From: Sporolactobacillus putidus
GTDB taxonomy: Bacteria; Bacillota; Bacilli; Bacillales; Sporolactobacillaceae
Length of the DNA: 64,000 nt
NCBI RefSeq assembly: GCF_014647035.1
Contig: NZ_BMOK01000003.1
Coordinates: forward strand, 124,001 to 188,000
Direction: 5' to 3'
Within the stretch, counting starts at the first letter, position 1. Each line of letters begins with the position of its first letter. The notes beneath the pieces were generated by a model, which searched no databases, was not told where the DNA came from, and saw only the letters and a list, made by a program, of their open reading frames with translations. Positions 7,949-18,311 of the stretch are shown piece by piece. The position numbers and the translations under genes were made by a program.

Positions 7949-8604
7949 AGAATAACGGTCTTCTTGGTTTTATTGCCCTTGGCTCAATGATGACGGCAGT
8001 ATTCCTGATCGCTGTTAATCTGGTTACCGGATTTTCTCACTTTTGGGCGATTTACCCTTCTGCTTTTCTTATGTGTCCTTTTGTTCTGCTGTTTTATCAT
8101 GACAAGGGTCTAAAGTTTTTTTCTTTGATAATCAGTCTGGTTTTTACCGGATTGTGTGCATTTCAAAATTTTATGGAAACGCCCGGATATCCCTGGATAC
8201 TTTATGTTCTAGCACCGGCCGTACTTGGCCCCCTGATGGTGTTTCTCGGGAGACGCAGTCTGACAAGAAAGTTTGCATCAGCCGCCGCATCAGGATTGAT
8301 AAGTTATTACCTGGCTCTCAACATTTTCTTTGAATCCGGATATCCCTGGGCTATTTTTACAACCTTTGCTTTTTTGTGGTGGCCGCTCAGCCTGTTTCTG
8401 GCTAGAAAACCGCTGACGTTTGCGTCGGTCGGATCGGGACTTATCATTCTGTTTTTCAGCGTGCTGAACGAAATGACGACCCCGGAAACAATCTGGGCGA
8501 TCTACCCGGTTTTTCTCGTTGCCTGGTGGCCTCTTTCTATCTTCTATTTTGTTTATTGTCCGGGAAAAAGGGCAGTCGGAACAATGAATATGAAAAAGTC
8601 CTGA
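7945..8604 (+). CDS. Polytopic membrane protein with repeated W-x-IYP/WWPLS motif
   Basis: A 219-residue protein, almost wholly hydrophobic, starting at a GTG that overlaps the previous stop (GTGA). I count about seven or eight membrane segments. The same module recurs: FWAIYPSAFLMCPFVLLFY, then YPWAIFTTFAFLWWPLSLF, then IWAIYPVFLVAWWPLSIFY, with a related copy at the C-terminus of the preceding protein. It appears to have arisen by tandem duplication of a two-helix hairpin. I do not recognise a named family or enzymatic motif. Co-translation with the PadR and HAAS genes suggests it is the effector or sensor membrane part of that small signalling operon. Confidence 0.7.
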   Translation: MKNNGLLGFIALGSMMTAVFLIAVNLVTGFSHFWAIYPSAFLMCPFVLLFYHDKGLKFFSLIISLVFTGLCAFQNFMETPGYPWILYVLAPAVLGPLMVFLGRRSLTRKFASAAASGLISYYLALNIFFESGYPWAIFTTFAFLWWPLSLFLARKPLTFASVGSGLIILFFSVLNEMTTPETIWAIYPVFLVAWWPLSIFYFVYCPGKRAVGTMNMKKS

Positions 8605-8777
8605 AACCTACCTTGAACAGTAAACGTATTTAGTGTTAAAGTATTGAAGCAAGGCGGTAATGTCTCCGCTTGTACAAATTGTTGGGCACACCTGCAGAGG
8701 GTATGCGGTGAAAAAGGGCCGGACGGTCCGATGACGGAACAAGCTGGTTCGTCATTAAAAAAGGAGAGACTACAAGA

Positions 8778-9791
8778 ATGAGATTAGCAATTGATGCAAT
8801 GGGCGGAGATCACGCACCGGAAGCAATTGTTGAAGGAACAATCAGAGCGGCGCAGACATTCCCGGATTTGCACTTCGTTCTCATTGGTGACAGAGAAAAG
8901 CTGGAACCGCTGGTCGGTCAACAAAGCAAAATAGAAATCCTGCATACGACTGAAAAAATTGAGGGAACAGACGCCCCGGTGCAGGCCGTACGCCGCAAGA
9001 AACAGGCATCAATGGTTCTCGCCGTGCAGGAAGTCCGAGAAGGACGCTGTGAGGCTGCTATCTCTGCGGGAAACACCGGTGCCCTGATGGCATCCGGCCT
9101 TTTCGGAGTCGGCCGAATTAAAGGAATCGATCGCCCGGCACTCGCTCCGACTCTGCCAACCATTCATGAAAATAAAGGCTTTCTCTTTCTTGATGTCGGT
9201 GCCAATGCCGAAACAAAACCCGAAAATATGCTTCAGTATGCAACGATGGGTTCCATTTACGCTGAAAAAGTGTTGCATCGCTCCAACCCGCGTATCGGTT
9301 TGCTGAATATTGGCGAAGAGCCGGGCAAAGGGAATGAGTTGACGAAAAAAGCCTATCAGCTTCTGAGTGAAGCGCCAATCAACTTCATTGGCAACGTGGA
9401 GCCGCGCGAACTGCTTCAGGGCCCGGCCGATGTCATTGTTGCGGACGGTTTTTCCGGTAATCTGGTCTTGAAAAGTATTGAGGGAACGGCCATGTCGCTC
9501 ATTGGGCTGCTGAAAGAAACATTGGGCGGTTCGCTGTATACCAAAGTTCTGACAGGGCTTATGTATGGAAAGCTGAAGGGGATCAAACAGCGCATGGACT
9601 ATTCGGCATACGGCGGAGCCTTGCTGTTCGGCTTGTCCGCTCCGATTATCAAAGTCCACGGCGCGGCAAAAAGCGATGCGGTGTTCACCGCGATCAAACA
9701 GGCCAAAGCGGTTGTGGAAGAACATGTGGTTGAGATCATTGGCGAGACGATCAACGACAGCCAGCACACGTGGCTGAACAGCAAAGCCTGA
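8778..9791 (+). CDS. plsX: Phosphate acyltransferase PlsX
   Basis: A 337-residue soluble enzyme that converts acyl-ACP and phosphate to acyl-phosphate, the first step of phosphatidic acid synthesis with PlsY. The N-terminal LAIDAMGGDHAPEAIVEG is diagnostic, with AISAGNTGALMASGLFG and DVGANAETKPENM also typical, and the length is normal. AAGGAGAG precedes the ATG. In most Bacillales plsX sits in a fapR-plsX-fabD-fabG-acpP operon. Here it stands alone between a membrane-protein operon and metA and has its own terminator. A FapR operator is not evident upstream. It could be a relocated or second copy. Confidence 0.95.
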   Translation: MRLAIDAMGGDHAPEAIVEGTIRAAQTFPDLHFVLIGDREKLEPLVGQQSKIEILHTTEKIEGTDAPVQAVRRKKQASMVLAVQEVREGRCEAAISAGNTGALMASGLFGVGRIKGIDRPALAPTLPTIHENKGFLFLDVGANAETKPENMLQYATMGSIYAEKVLHRSNPRIGLLNIGEEPGKGNELTKKAYQLLSEAPINFIGNVEPRELLQGPADVIVADGFSGNLVLKSIEGTAMSLIGLLKETLGGSLYTKVLTGLMYGKLKGIKQRMDYSAYGGALLFGLSAPIIKVHGAAKSDAVFTAIKQAKAVVEEHVVEIIGETINDSQHTWLNSKA

Positions 9792-9812
9792 AAAGAATAA
9801 CATAAATTGAAG

Positions 9813-9850
9813 AAAACCTCGGGTATGTTTTTTTACCCGAGGTTTTTTAG
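9813..9850 (+). terminator. Terminator after plsX
   Basis: AAAACCTCGGGTA pairs with TACCCGAGGTTTT, followed by further T. Convergent metA ends at 9918, so the perfect AAAA/TTTT-flanked stem may serve both directions. Confidence 0.9.
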
Positions 9851-9917
9851 CGGTAAAGATAAGAGTGTGATTAATTTGAATGTCCTGGGAAATGCGCGTG
9901 AACCGCAGAGCCCCGCT

Positions 9918-10826
9918 TCATTCCCAGCGATACGGTGTTTCCTGATAGACATAATAGTTCAGCCAGTTTGAGAAGAGGAGATGGGCGTGCGAGCGCCACC
10001 GGTTAACCGGTGGCCGTTCAGGATCGTCAGCGGGAAAATAGTGTTCCGGTATATCCGGATCAATGTTTTTCTTTGTATCCCGCTCATATTCCAACGCAAG
10101 TGTCCCGGTATCATATTCGAGATGACCGGTGACCATAATTTGTCTTCCGTTGTTTGCAAGCATGATAAACGGTCCTGCTTCTTCGGACGAAGAGAGAAGC
10201 TTGATTTCCGGATGGTGCGCGAGTTCAGCCCGGTCAATATCCGTGTAACGGGAATGGGGCGCAAAATAGACATCGTCAAATCCGCGCAACAGTTTTTCCG
10301 TCCGATCACCCAGCGTGTGGCCGAATATGCCGGAAAGCTTATGCGGAAGCAGTACCTTATTAATGCCGAAGTGGTAGTAAAGTGCTGCCTGGGCACCCCA
10401 GCAAATATGCATTGTCGAGGTTACGGAGGTCTTGGACCACTCCATAATCTCCTTCAGTTCATTCCAATAATCAACCTCTTCAAACGGGAGCTGCTCAACA
10501 GGTGCCCCGGTAATAATCAATCCGTCATACTTTTTATGTCTGATTTTACTGAAAACCGTATAAAATTGCTCCAGATGCAAATGACTTGTATGCTTTGATT
10601 CATGAGTGGCCGTCCTCATGAAAGAGACATTCACCTGAAGTGGAGTGTTGCCAAGCAGACGAAGAAGCTGGGCTTCTTCCTTCTGCTTTTCAGGCATCAG
10701 GTTGAGAATCAATATATTAAGCGGACGGATGTCCTGACTTGCCGCCCGGTCTTCGTTCATCACAAAAATATTTTCTTTTTCAAGGACTTCTCTTGCGGGA
10801 AGCAATTCAGGTATTTTAATCGGCAT
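9918..10826 (-). CDS. metA: Homoserine O-acyltransferase MetA, predicted acetyl-CoA-specific
   Basis: A 302-residue class-I-amidotransferase-fold enzyme that activates homoserine for methionine synthesis. Catalytic Cys142 (HICWGAQ), His235 and Glu237 (TGHLEYD) are in place. Residue 111 is Glu (GAPVEQLPF). Published work on the family shows that Glu111 selects acetyl-CoA and Gly111 selects succinyl-CoA, so O-acetylhomoserine is the expected product. The ATG at 10826 has GAGGAG 10 bases upstream; an in-frame GTG 18 bases earlier overlaps that site and is rejected. No S-box or T-box is visible upstream, unlike the two sulfur operons nearby. Confidence 0.93.
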   Translation of the reverse strand: MPIKIPELLPAREVLEKENIFVMNEDRAASQDIRPLNILILNLMPEKQKEEAQLLRLLGNTPLQVNVSFMRTATHESKHTSHLHLEQFYTVFSKIRHKKYDGLIITGAPVEQLPFEEVDYWNELKEIMEWSKTSVTSTMHICWGAQAALYYHFGINKVLLPHKLSGIFGHTLGDRTEKLLRGFDDVYFAPHSRYTDIDRAELAHHPEIKLLSSSEEAGPFIMLANNGRQIMVTGHLEYDTGTLALEYERDTKKNIDPDIPEHYFPADDPERPPVNRWRSHAHLLFSNWLNYYVYQETPYRWE

Positions 10827-11171
10827 AATATCAGTTCTCCTCACGGTTAACTTGGTTTAATAGCCTTTATAAAATTCTGCTTTATAAAACGATAGCTTGT
10901 TTTAACTGCTTTGAGCTGGATTATTTCAATTATAGCTCAGTTTTTACCTTACAGCCAGCATTAATTCTGAGCAGCTGAACGGAATTTAACAAACTTCAAT
11001 CACTTGAACAGGAAAGAACATTTGATGCGTTTCGATTCATTTTTATTGATGGTTTGTAGAAAAATGGGACACTTTAAAGAAATATAGATTATAATAAAAC
11101 TTAAATATAGATTTGAAATTTACATACTTTTTTACATTTTTCACTTTTTGGGAGTCTGGGGAGAGGCGACA
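10827..11171. other. Divergent intergenic region between metA and chemoreceptor gene
   Basis: This AT-rich 345-base gap has no credible ORF. An 11-base direct repeat, AAATATAGATT, occurs at 11080-11090 and 11103-11113, with TATAAT between the copies (near 11089). The -35 context is poor. I see no sigma-D (flagellar) promoter of consensus form and no riboswitch. Confidence 0.4.
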
Positions 11172-13349
11172 ATGCTGAAATCAACATTCATGTACACATT
11201 AAACAGAAAAATAAAAAAACAGTCGGAGCAAGTCTTCGACGGCATTTCGAAGGGAAGAAAGAAAGCGCTGGACAACTGGTTCCGGGATCGCTGGGTGGAA
11301 CTTGAAAATGTGAGTCAAATGGTTCTCAGTTCTGATGGACGGGAAACGGAAATCGTCAGCGCAATGGCCGGTCGGCTGAACCAGAGCCAGGACTTTATTG
11401 AGTTCATGCTTCTTGACGAGCGAGGCACCATTATCGCCACTACCTTCGAAAATCACTTTGGTCTGTCGATAGCCGACTGTCCCAACTTTAAAAAGGCACT
11501 GACTAACGAGCGTCTGATGTACGGACCTTACGAAGATCCGAAGACGCTGGATCTCGACTTGACAAGGAAAAAGTTTGCGGATGAGGTCACGCTGATGTTT
11601 TCCATTCCGTTGGAAAACGCTGCGGGAATGAGAAGGGTACTCTTGGGACGTGTCCTTAATGACGATATGAGCAATGTGATACAGGACGAGGATACGCATG
11701 TCTACAAAGAATCGGGCGATAATTATTTGTTCATGGTCAAAACAGACCGCCCGATCCTCCCCGGTACGGCGATTTCCCGAAGCCGGTTTGAGGACGATGC
11801 CTTTACACTGGGGGACAACTTAAAGGACGGGGTCCGGACGGCAAAATGGGGTATGGTCAAAATTCAGAAACATACTGAGTTTGAAATCCGCTTCACCGAT
11901 CCGAAAACCGGAAATTTGCACCAGGGCGTTCAGAACACGATTGACAAGAGCAGTAATCTGGACGTTTGGCCCGGCTATCCTGATTACAGGCATATCATGG
12001 TCGGCGGGAAAGGAACATTGATCCGGCCGCCATACTCTGACGAGGTCTGGGGCATGATGTGCGAAGGGGATATAGATGAAATCTATAATTTTAAAAGTCT
12101 TAATCTGCGTCTCCCGCTCTATTTTTCAATCTGGACGGCTATTGCCGGAACCGCTAACGGATTCGCCTTTCATGTATCGGCTGCTGCCGGGATCTGGTGT
12201 TCAGCCGCCACTTGGCTGTTTCTGACGTTCTCTGTTTACTTTGCCGCAAAAGGCATGGTTGTTCGCCCACTCAATCGAACGGTCGGTATTCTCCATCAGA
12301 TCGCCGAAGGAGAGGGGGATCTGACGACAAGAGTAGACAAAAAGTCCAATGACGAGATCGGTGAACTCTCCAGATGGTTTAATAAATTTATTAATAATCA
12401 GATGACGATGATTAAACGGGTCGGTTCTTCGGCAAAGGCATCCCAAAGTGCTGCTACAACAGTGTCGGGCATGACGAACAACATTTCCGGAAGTATGAAA
12501 ACAGTTGCCGGGACTGTAGAAGATCTTGTAGAGACCGCAAAAAAGCAGAATGAAGTTTTCCAAAATGCCCGCGAACATTTCAACAACCTGTCAGCAGCGA
12601 TACAGGAGATGGGGGCGCTGATTCATCAGGTGACCGGTAAAACGGAGGACACGAGCAGCCGGACAACCCGGGCGAATGAAACTTCATCTGTTGTACTCAC
12701 TTTGATTAGCGATCTTGAAAAAACAATGAAGGCGACGCTGAACAGAATTGAATCCCTTCATCAGCATTCAGGAGCCATAACCAAGGCCGTGACGACGATT
12801 TCTGCGATCAGCGAGCAGACACAAATGCTTGCGCTAAACGCGACGATCGAAGCAGCGCGGGCAGGAGACGCCGGAAAGGGATTTGCCGTCGTGGCAAAAG
12901 AAGTCTCGAAACTTGCTGAACGGACAGAAGAGGCCACACGATCGGTCGGAAAACTCGTTGACAATATTCAGAGTGAAACGAACCGGACACTTGAAGAAAT
13001 TCAGAAAACCGGTGAAAAAGTCAATGATTCGACATCGAAAATCAAGGATACGATCAGCACATTTAATTATATTTCCGCTAACGTCCGTGAAATCGCGGAA
13101 AAGATGGAGGCCCTCCTCGACATCACAAATAAAGAAAGCAAAGATTTGAATGAAGTCGTTATCAGCATCAACCAGTCGGCGGACGAAATCAATGAGAGGA
13201 CGGCACAGGATGCGAGCAGCAGCGAAGCCTCAATTGATTTACTGAAATCGGTATTGGAGGAAATCGCGCGCCTGAAACAGATTACCGACAGTCTTGACTA
13301 TGTATCGTCCAACATGCAGAACATGGTTTCTTCTTTTAAAACTGTCTGA
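11172..13349 (+). CDS. Methyl-accepting chemotaxis protein with sensor ahead of a central membrane hairpin
   Basis: A 725-residue chemoreceptor. The start at ATG 11172 is chosen because GGGGAGAGG lies 5 bases before it; the upstream TTG at 11148 lacks a site. Residues 1-310 form a sensor region with Cache/PDC-like features ([24 protein letters not shown]). There is no N-terminal signal or membrane helix. Two adjacent membrane helices lie at about 316-338 and 340-360, then HAMP (362-412) and the signalling domain with the conserved tip [19 protein letters not shown] and [11 protein letters not shown]. As drawn, the sensor would be cytoplasmic, unlike the usual layout in which two helices bracket an external sensor. 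The ligand is unknown. Confidence 0.9.
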   Translation: MLKSTFMYTLNRKIKKQSEQVFDGISKGRKKALDNWFRDRWVELENVSQMVLSSDGRETEIVSAMAGRLNQSQDFIEFMLLDERGTIIATTFENHFGLSIADCPNFKKALTNERLMYGPYEDPKTLDLDLTRKKFADEVTLMFSIPLENAAGMRRVLLGRVLNDDMSNVIQDEDTHVYKESGDNYLFMVKTDRPILPGTAISRSRFEDDAFTLGDNLKDGVRTAKWGMVKIQKHTEFEIRFTDPKTGNLHQGVQNTIDKSSNLDVWPGYPDYRHIMVGGKGTLIRPPYSDEVWGMMCEGDIDEIYNFKSLNLRLPLYFSIWTAIAGTANGFAFHVSAAAGIWCSAATWLFLTFSVYFAAKGMVVRPLNRTVGILHQIAEGEGDLTTRVDKKSNDEIGELSRWFNKFINNQMTMIKRVGSSAKASQSAATTVSGMTNNISGSMKTVAGTVEDLVETAKKQNEVFQNAREHFNNLSAAIQEMGALIHQVTGKTEDTSSRTTRANETSSVVLTLISDLEKTMKATLNRIESLHQHSGAITKAVTTISAISEQTQMLALNATIEAARAGDAGKGFAVVAKEVSKLAERTEEATRSVGKLVDNIQSETNRTLEEIQKTGEKVNDSTSKIKDTISTFNYISANVREIAEKMEALLDITNKESKDLNEVVISINQSADEINERTAQDASSSEASIDLLKSVLEEIARLKQITDSLDYVSSNMQNMVSSFKTV

Positions 13350-13560
13350 GGAAAAGAACATCCTATGTGCATAGAATACTGAAATAGAGTTTTAGATATT
13401 CGGATTATTGGGTTAAAATATTATATTATTAGTATATAAACTAACGAATGGTTGTATTAAAAAGTGAAGTAAAGATTGTTGTACCATTTTCTCCCTTTTC
13501 GATTTAAAACTTCGATGTGAGTTTTGATCAAACTTTTTTAAAAACTACAGCAATATCAAT

Positions 13561-13594
13561 AAGACACCTCTTTTAAATAAAAAGGGGTGTCTTT
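13561..13594. terminator. Bidirectional terminator between mcp and cysA
   Basis: AAGACACCTCTTTT pairs with AAAAGGGGTGTCTT (wobbles), flanked by A and T runs. It lies between convergent genes and can serve both. Confidence 0.85.
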
Positions 13595-13616
13595 AATCTT
13601 TCAGTAAGTTTAGCTG

Positions 13617-14678
13617 TTATTGGCCAGTAGAAAAAATCTGCACTTTTTTGACTTTAAGATGAACGAGTTCGTCAGCGTGTAAATCAAGGCGGCTGAATTC
13701 CTCTCTATTCATTTCGACATGAAGCAAATCATGTGTATCTGAACGTTCGAGATTCAGACGGACTATTGGGCCAACGGGTTGGACATGTTTAATCTTTGCC
13801 TTCAGGGATTGATTTCCGGATTTCTGTTTTTCAATGATAAAGTGATAAGGCCTGACAAATCCCAGGCCTTGCGTGACTTCGCCCGGATACTCCGGAGCAT
13901 CGGTTTCAAAGTCGCCGTCAACAAATTTTCCCCCGGCGATCTTTCCTTCGAATCGATTGGCACTTCCGATAAAATCGTAAATAAATGGATTAGCCGGATG
14001 ATCATAAACGTGTTCCGGTGTACCGATTTGTTCAATTTTCCCATCGTGCATAATCACGACCCGATCAGCCACTTCAAAAGCTTCTTCCTGATCATGGGTG
14101 ACAAAAATACTGGTTATTCCGACTGATTCGTGCAGATGCCTCAGCCAATCCCTCAGTTCCTTCCGGACTTTAGCATCGAGAGCGCCAAATGGTTCATCTA
14201 GCAGAAGAATTTTGGGTTCGATGGCCAGAGCACGGGCGAGGGCCACCCGCTGTCTTTGACCCCCGGATAACTGTGAAGGATAGCGTTTCCCGTAGGGTTC
14301 AAGGCGGATAAGTGAGAGTAATTTTTCTACTTTCTCTTTGATTTCTTTTTTACTGGGTCTGTATTTTCTTGGCAGTACATTAAGACCGTAAGCGATATTA
14401 TGAAACACAGTCATATTTTGAAATAAGGCATAGTGCTGAAAAACAAAGCCTACCTTCCGGTCCTTGATGCGAGCGTTGGTCAAATCCTGACCATTAAAGA
14501 CGATTTGTCCTTCATCCGCCTGTTCCAGACCGGCCACGATTCGAAGCAATGATGTTTTTCCCGATCCTGAAGGACCCAATAAAGCGATAAGTTCACCCGT
14601 CTGAATCGTAAAATTAATATTTTTCAGAATTTGAAAAGAGCCATATGATTTAGAGACATGATTTATCTCGATGCTCAT
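13617..14678 (-). CDS. cysA: Sulfate/thiosulfate ABC importer ATPase CysA
   Basis: A 353-residue ATPase that powers sulfate uptake with CysT and CysW. Walker A is GPSGSGKTS (about 34-42), the Q loop is FVFQHYALF, the signature is [15 protein letters not shown], Walker B is [12 protein letters not shown] and the switch His is in VTHDQEEA. The C-terminal third is a TOBE-type domain, as in CysA/MalK. The ATG at 14678 has GGGAGGA about 8 bases upstream; a TTG two codons earlier is less likely. It is the last gene of the minus-strand sulfate uptake operon, and its transcript ends at the terminator at 13561-13594. Confidence 0.95.
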   Translation of the reverse strand: MSIEINHVSKSYGSFQILKNINFTIQTGELIALLGPSGSGKTSLLRIVAGLEQADEGQIVFNGQDLTNARIKDRKVGFVFQHYALFQNMTVFHNIAYGLNVLPRKYRPSKKEIKEKVEKLLSLIRLEPYGKRYPSQLSGGQRQRVALARALAIEPKILLLDEPFGALDAKVRKELRDWLRHLHESVGITSIFVTHDQEEAFEVADRVVIMHDGKIEQIGTPEHVYDHPANPFIYDFIGSANRFEGKIAGGKFVDGDFETDAPEYPGEVTQGLGFVRPYHFIIEKQKSGNQSLKAKIKHVQPVGPIVRLNLERSDTHDLLHVEMNREEFSRLDLHADELVHLKVKKVQIFSTGQ

Positions 14679-14719
14679 GAACAATTCCTCCCCATAATAA
14701 ATCCACTTCGGGCATGTGA

Positions 14720-15595
14720 TCAGGGTCTGCCGTTCGCTGCCTTTTGAACATTTTTTTCCAGAATCATTTTAAGGATCATCGTGATAATCGCAAACAGCGA
14801 CATAATCGAAGCCAGTGCGAAAGCGGGGTCAAGCTGATATTCGTTATACAGATTTTCAATTTGCAGCGGCATGGTGTTCGTCATTCCGCTGATATGTCCG
14901 GAAACGACCGAAACCGCTCCGAATTCGCCGATGGCGCGCGCGTTACACAAAATAATGCCATACAGGAGCCCCCACTTGATATTGGGAAGCGTGACCCGAA
15001 AAAAGGTCTGCCAGGCGCCGGCCCCAAGAACAAGCGAAGCCTCCTCCAACGCCGTTCCCTGATGGTTCATCAATGAAATCAGCTCGCGAGCGACAAAAGG
15101 AAAAGTGACAAAAAGGGTGGCAATAACAATGCCCGGCACGTTAAAGACAATATTGATATTATGCGCAATCAGCCAGCGTCCGAGTTCGCTGTGCTCCCCG
15201 AACAACAGGACAAAAATCAGGCCGCCAATGACCGGGGAAACGGAAAAGGGGAGATCCACTAATGTGACCAGCATGTTTTTTCCTTTAAAAGCATATTTCG
15301 TAACCGTCCAGGCGATCAGAATGCCAAATACGGTATTTATTGGAACAACAGCGAGCGTAACGATCAGTGTCAGGCGAATAGAAGACAATGTGTTTGGATC
15401 CGCAAAGGACGAGAAATAGACTCCTGCTCCCTGCCTCAAGGCTTCAAAAAAGATCGAAATCAGAGGAACGACCAGAAAACAAAAAAGAAACAGGAAAACA
15501 AGCGAAATGAACAGCCGGCGAACGATTGCTGATTTCAAAGACGATCGGACGGACAAAGTTTGTTTTGAAACATCGGATTGTATCATGTTCTCCAT
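14720..15595 (-). CDS. cysW: Sulfate ABC importer permease CysW
   Basis: A 291-residue inner-membrane permease with about six helices. The binding-protein-dependent transport signature for docking to CysA is visible in [21 protein letters not shown]. The segment [15 protein letters not shown] is highly typical of CysW. The ATG at 15595 is preceded by AAAAAAAGGTG at good distance; a second ATG three codons in has GGAG only 3 bases away. It lies 23 bases after cysT and about 40 bases before cysA and so is part of the S-box-controlled operon. Confidence 0.93.
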   Translation of the reverse strand: MENMIQSDVSKQTLSVRSSLKSAIVRRLFISLVFLFLFCFLVVPLISIFFEALRQGAGVYFSSFADPNTLSSIRLTLIVTLAVVPINTVFGILIAWTVTKYAFKGKNMLVTLVDLPFSVSPVIGGLIFVLLFGEHSELGRWLIAHNINIVFNVPGIVIATLFVTFPFVARELISLMNHQGTALEEASLVLGAGAWQTFFRVTLPNIKWGLLYGIILCNARAIGEFGAVSVVSGHISGMTNTMPLQIENLYNEYQLDPAFALASIMSLFAIITMILKMILEKNVQKAANGRP

Positions 15596-15618
15596 TTAAA
15601 ACACCTTTTTTTACAGGA

Positions 15619-16452
15619 TTAATTATTTGCAAAGCGGCGACCGTACCACCATTGCAAGACATTGATGACGAGAAGCAAAGCAAATGATAAAAGAAGCATG
15701 ACCACAGCAATGGCCGTCGCCGCCGAATAGTCAAATTGTTCAAGCTTTGTAACAATCATCAGAGGGGCGATCTCCGTTTTGAACGGCATATTTCCGGAAA
15801 TAAAAACGACGGATCCATACTCGCCAAGCGAACGGGCGAACGCAAGCGCGAATCCCGACAATGCGGCAGGCAGCAATTGCGGAAAAATCACTTTTCGAAA
15901 CGTTTGAAAAGGGGAGGCGCCAAGGGATACCGACGCCTCTTCCACTTCGTGTTCAAAGTCTTGGAGGACAGGCTGGACCATCCGCACAACAAAAGGGAGC
16001 CCGACAAAGATTAAAGCGACTGTGATACCTAAAGGAGTAAAGGACACCTGAAAAGGGAGCAAGCGGCCGATCCATCCATTCGCGGAATAGAGCGTTGTAA
16101 GCGTAATTCCGGCGACGGATGTGGGCAACGCAAAAGGAAGATCGACGAAGCCGTCGATCAGCCTTTTCCACGGGAATGTATAGCGGGTCAGCACCCAGGC
16201 AATCAGTACCCCGAAAATAAGATTGACAAGGCCCGCCAGGAGCGATGTTCTGAAGCTGAGCATATACGAAGCAACCACCCTTGGATCGAGGACATCTGAC
16301 CAGAAAGCATGCCAGCCCATTCTCGCTGAATACACAAACAGCATGGAAAGCGGGATGAGAACAATTAATGACAGGTAAAGTGTAGACAGGCCCAGAGTCA
16401 GACCAAATCCCGGAATGACTCTCTTTCTCCGCGATTTCTTGATCACATTCAA
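15619..16452 (-). CDS. cysT: Sulfate ABC importer permease CysT (CysU)
   Basis: A 277-residue permease, the CysW partner, with about six membrane segments. EEASVSLGASPFQTFRKVIFP is the ATPase-docking loop; FARSLGEYGSVVFISGNMPF and DGFVDLPFALPTSVAGI are CysT hallmarks. The proposed TTG start has GGAGATGA about 9 bases upstream, and an in-frame GTG two codons later is an alternative. It lies between the binding protein gene and cysW in the minus-strand operon. Confidence 0.93.
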   Translation of the reverse strand: MNVIKKSRRKRVIPGFGLTLGLSTLYLSLIVLIPLSMLFVYSARMGWHAFWSDVLDPRVVASYMLSFRTSLLAGLVNLIFGVLIAWVLTRYTFPWKRLIDGFVDLPFALPTSVAGITLTTLYSANGWIGRLLPFQVSFTPLGITVALIFVGLPFVVRMVQPVLQDFEHEVEEASVSLGASPFQTFRKVIFPQLLPAALSGFALAFARSLGEYGSVVFISGNMPFKTEIAPLMIVTKLEQFDYSAATAIAVVMLLLSFALLLVINVLQWWYGRRFANN

Positions 16453-16503
16453 GTTCTGATCATCTCCATAAAATTAATACAGGAAAACTGAGACGGACAG
16501 CGA

Positions 16504-17544
16504 TCAGTTTTTCGGCTGATAAATCTGATCGAAAGTACCGCCGTCATCAAAATGTTCTTTCTGAGCTTTTGCCCAGCCGCCAAAATAGCCGTCAATCGTC
16601 ACAAGTTTAATATTTGGAAATTGCTTGCCGTATTTTTGTAAAATGGATTTGTTACGCGGCCGGTAGTAATTCTTCGCGATAATTTCCTGGCCCTGATCCG
16701 TATAAAGGTAGTTCAAATAGGCATTAGCCACTTTTTCCGTTCCGTTGCTCTTCGCATTCTGATCGACGACGGCAACGGGCGGTTCAGTCAGGATGCTTAT
16801 TGAAGGATAGACGATCTGGAACTTGTTCTTGCCCAGCTCATTGAGGCTCAAATAGGCTTCATTTTCCCAGGCAATCAGGACGTCGCCGATTCCTCTTTGC
16901 GTGAAGGTCGTGGTTGCCCCGCGTGCTCCGGAATCAAGCACTTTTACGTTTGAATAGAGCTGCTTCATAAAAGCTTTGATTTGTGTTTGGTTATGATGAT
17001 ACTTCTGATCGGCGTAGGCCCATGCCGCCAGGTAATTCCATCTTGCGCCTCCGGATGTTTTCGGATTAGGGGTCACGATGGAGACATCTTTTCTTGTCAG
17101 ATCGCTCCAATCGTTGATGTGTTTCGGGTTACCCGCCCGAACAAGAAAGACGATGGTTGATGTGTAAGGCGTTGAATGATCAGGCAGCTTTTGCTGCCAG
17201 TTTTTCGGGAGGCGTCCTGTCTTGTTCGCAATGGCGTCGATATCACCGGACAGCGCCAAAGTCACAACATCCGCTTTAAGGCCGTCAATCACGGAACGGG
17301 ACTGTGCCCCTGAACCGCCGTGCGATTGCTGAACGGTCACGGTTTGCCCGGTTTTTCCTTTCCAATAGGTGGCGAACGCCTGGTTGAACTCTTTGTAGAG
17401 CTCTCGGGTCGGATCATAGGAAACATTTAATAAATGGACGGACTTGCTGCTGTTTCCGGAACCCGATGCCGCGCTGCTGCTCCCGCACGCGCTGAGGAGG
17501 CCGACAATCAGAATGGATACAATAAACAGATTGATTTTTTTCAA
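16504..17544 (-). CDS. cysP: Sulfate-binding lipoprotein
   Basis: A 346-residue extracellular substrate-binding protein tethered by lipid. The signal [20 protein letters not shown] ends in a lipobox with Cys20. [29 protein letters not shown] and [17 protein letters not shown] are the sulfate-pocket segments of the Sbp/CysP family. Translation starts at a TTG that overlaps the stop of the preceding small gene (TTGA), with GGGGGAA about 7 bases before it. It is the second gene of the operon downstream of the minus-strand SAM riboswitch. Sbp and CysP cannot be told apart here, and the symbol is by context. Confidence 0.93.
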   Translation of the reverse strand: MKKINLFIVSILIVGLLSACGSSSAASGSGNSSKSVHLLNVSYDPTRELYKEFNQAFATYWKGKTGQTVTVQQSHGGSGAQSRSVIDGLKADVVTLALSGDIDAIANKTGRLPKNWQQKLPDHSTPYTSTIVFLVRAGNPKHINDWSDLTRKDVSIVTPNPKTSGGARWNYLAAWAYADQKYHHNQTQIKAFMKQLYSNVKVLDSGARGATTTFTQRGIGDVLIAWENEAYLSLNELGKNKFQIVYPSISILTEPPVAVVDQNAKSNGTEKVANAYLNYLYTDQGQEIIAKNYYRPRNKSILQKYGKQFPNIKLVTIDGYFGGWAKAQKEHFDDGGTFDQIYQPKN

Positions 17545-17822
17545 GATAGGTTCCCCCTGAAGATTAAAAAGGTTAAATACAAAAGAAAAATGGAACCAAG
17601 GCGTGCCGATAATGCACCGGCCAAAGTTGGAAGATCATTCCATTTAGGAATCTGAGCGGTAAGAACTTTAATCGAACTCCCTGACAGCCAGAAGAAGACG
17701 CCCAGAAAAACAAGGAAAAGACCAATCCAGACCGCCCGCCAATCTTCTTTTCGAACGAGTTCAAACCAGCCGCTCTTTTTGATTGTTTCCGAATTTCCGG
17801 ATGATGTTAAATCGACAGACAT
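17541..17822 (-). CDS. Small membrane protein resembling the N-terminus of YeiH-type sulfate exporters
   Basis: A 93-residue protein with two hydrophobic helices, first in the sulfate uptake operon. The segment [20 protein letters not shown], then [10 protein letters not shown] and a second helix, resembles the start of the much longer (over 300 residues) YeiH/putative sulfate exporter family. The frame ends in FRGNLS and then overlaps the cysP start by TTGA. No later part of the exporter is present in any frame before cysP. It could be a truncated gene that was kept because it couples translation to cysP, or a real small accessory protein. GGTGGGA lies about 7 bases before the ATG. The family assignment is from memory of motifs and only moderate. 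Confidence 0.65.
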   Translation of the reverse strand: MSVDLTSSGNSETIKKSGWFELVRKEDWRAVWIGLFLVFLGVFFWLSGSSIKVLTAQIPKWNDLPTLAGALSARLGSIFLLYLTFLIFRGNLS

Positions 17823-17984
17823 AAATTAATCCCACCATGCTGATATAAGCATTCTCAAGCTTTGACAGCGGTTATTAGATCAACAGCAACTATAGGACTC
17901 TCATAAAATAATTATTCACATAAGATTACTTTACATTTGACTGCAACAATTTTGTATGTTCAACATGAATTCCACCTCGCCTTT

Positions 17985-18020
17985 TTCAAAATAAAATCCC
18001 CATTCTGAAAGAATGAGGAC
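17985..18020 (-). terminator. Riboswitch terminator of the sulfate-uptake S-box
   Basis: On the minus strand CCTCATTCT, a short loop and AGAATGGGG form the stem, followed by ATTTTATTTT. It is the expression platform of the aptamer immediately upstream. Confidence 0.9.
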
Positions 18021-18051
18021 TGTCGATACGTACAGAGTGTCTCCGCACATC

Positions 18052-18150
18052 CTTATCTTTCAGGAAAACCTGTTGGACTTGGCACCTTTACTTTATGAAA
18101 AGTGGTTGCCGGACTTCATCGGGCCAATTCCCTCCGTCTCTCTTGATAAG
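18052..18150 (-). promoter_or_regulatory. SAM-I (S-box) riboswitch, minus strand, controlling cysP operon
   Basis: Reading the minus strand, the classic S-box blocks follow in order: CTTATCAAGAGAGACGGAGG, then TTGGCCCGATGAAGTCCGGC, AACC, AAGGTGCCAAGTCCAACAGG and the closing GAAAGATAAG that pairs with the opening CTTATC. A terminator follows directly. Binding of S-adenosylmethionine stabilises the terminator, so uptake genes are on when SAM is low. The controlled operon is the YeiH-like small gene and cysP-cysT-cysW-cysA. Confidence 0.97.
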
Positions 18151-18169
18151 AGTCAATTAAGTTGGGTTA

Positions 18170-18198
18170 ATCCTACCATGTCAGTATGATTTGTGCAA
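18170..18198 (-). promoter_or_regulatory. Sigma-A promoter of the minus-strand S-box transcript
   Basis: On the minus strand TTGCAC (18198-18193), a 17-base spacer and TAGGAT (18175-18170). The distance to the aptamer fits a start a few bases before it. Confidence 0.7.
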
Positions 18199-18311
18199 CA
18201 CAAATATTAAAAAAAATATTATTTTTTTGACTGTTCGCTTTACAGCGACTTAATGATCATGACTCAGTAATGACGAGCGAAATTGATTCCTGATAAAAAA
18301 CATCTGAATTA

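Noticed and set aside
8605-8777. FapR operator upstream of plsX
   Set aside because: TTTAGTGTTAAAGTATTG is only loosely like the FapR palindrome and lacks its symmetry.
9009-9803. 264-codon antisense frame over plsX
   Set aside because: The plus strand encodes an unmistakable PlsX; the antisense frame has no ribosome site or family features.
10827-11171. S-box or T-box for metA
   Set aside because: Neither the S-box blocks nor the GGTGG motif appears on the minus strand upstream of metA.
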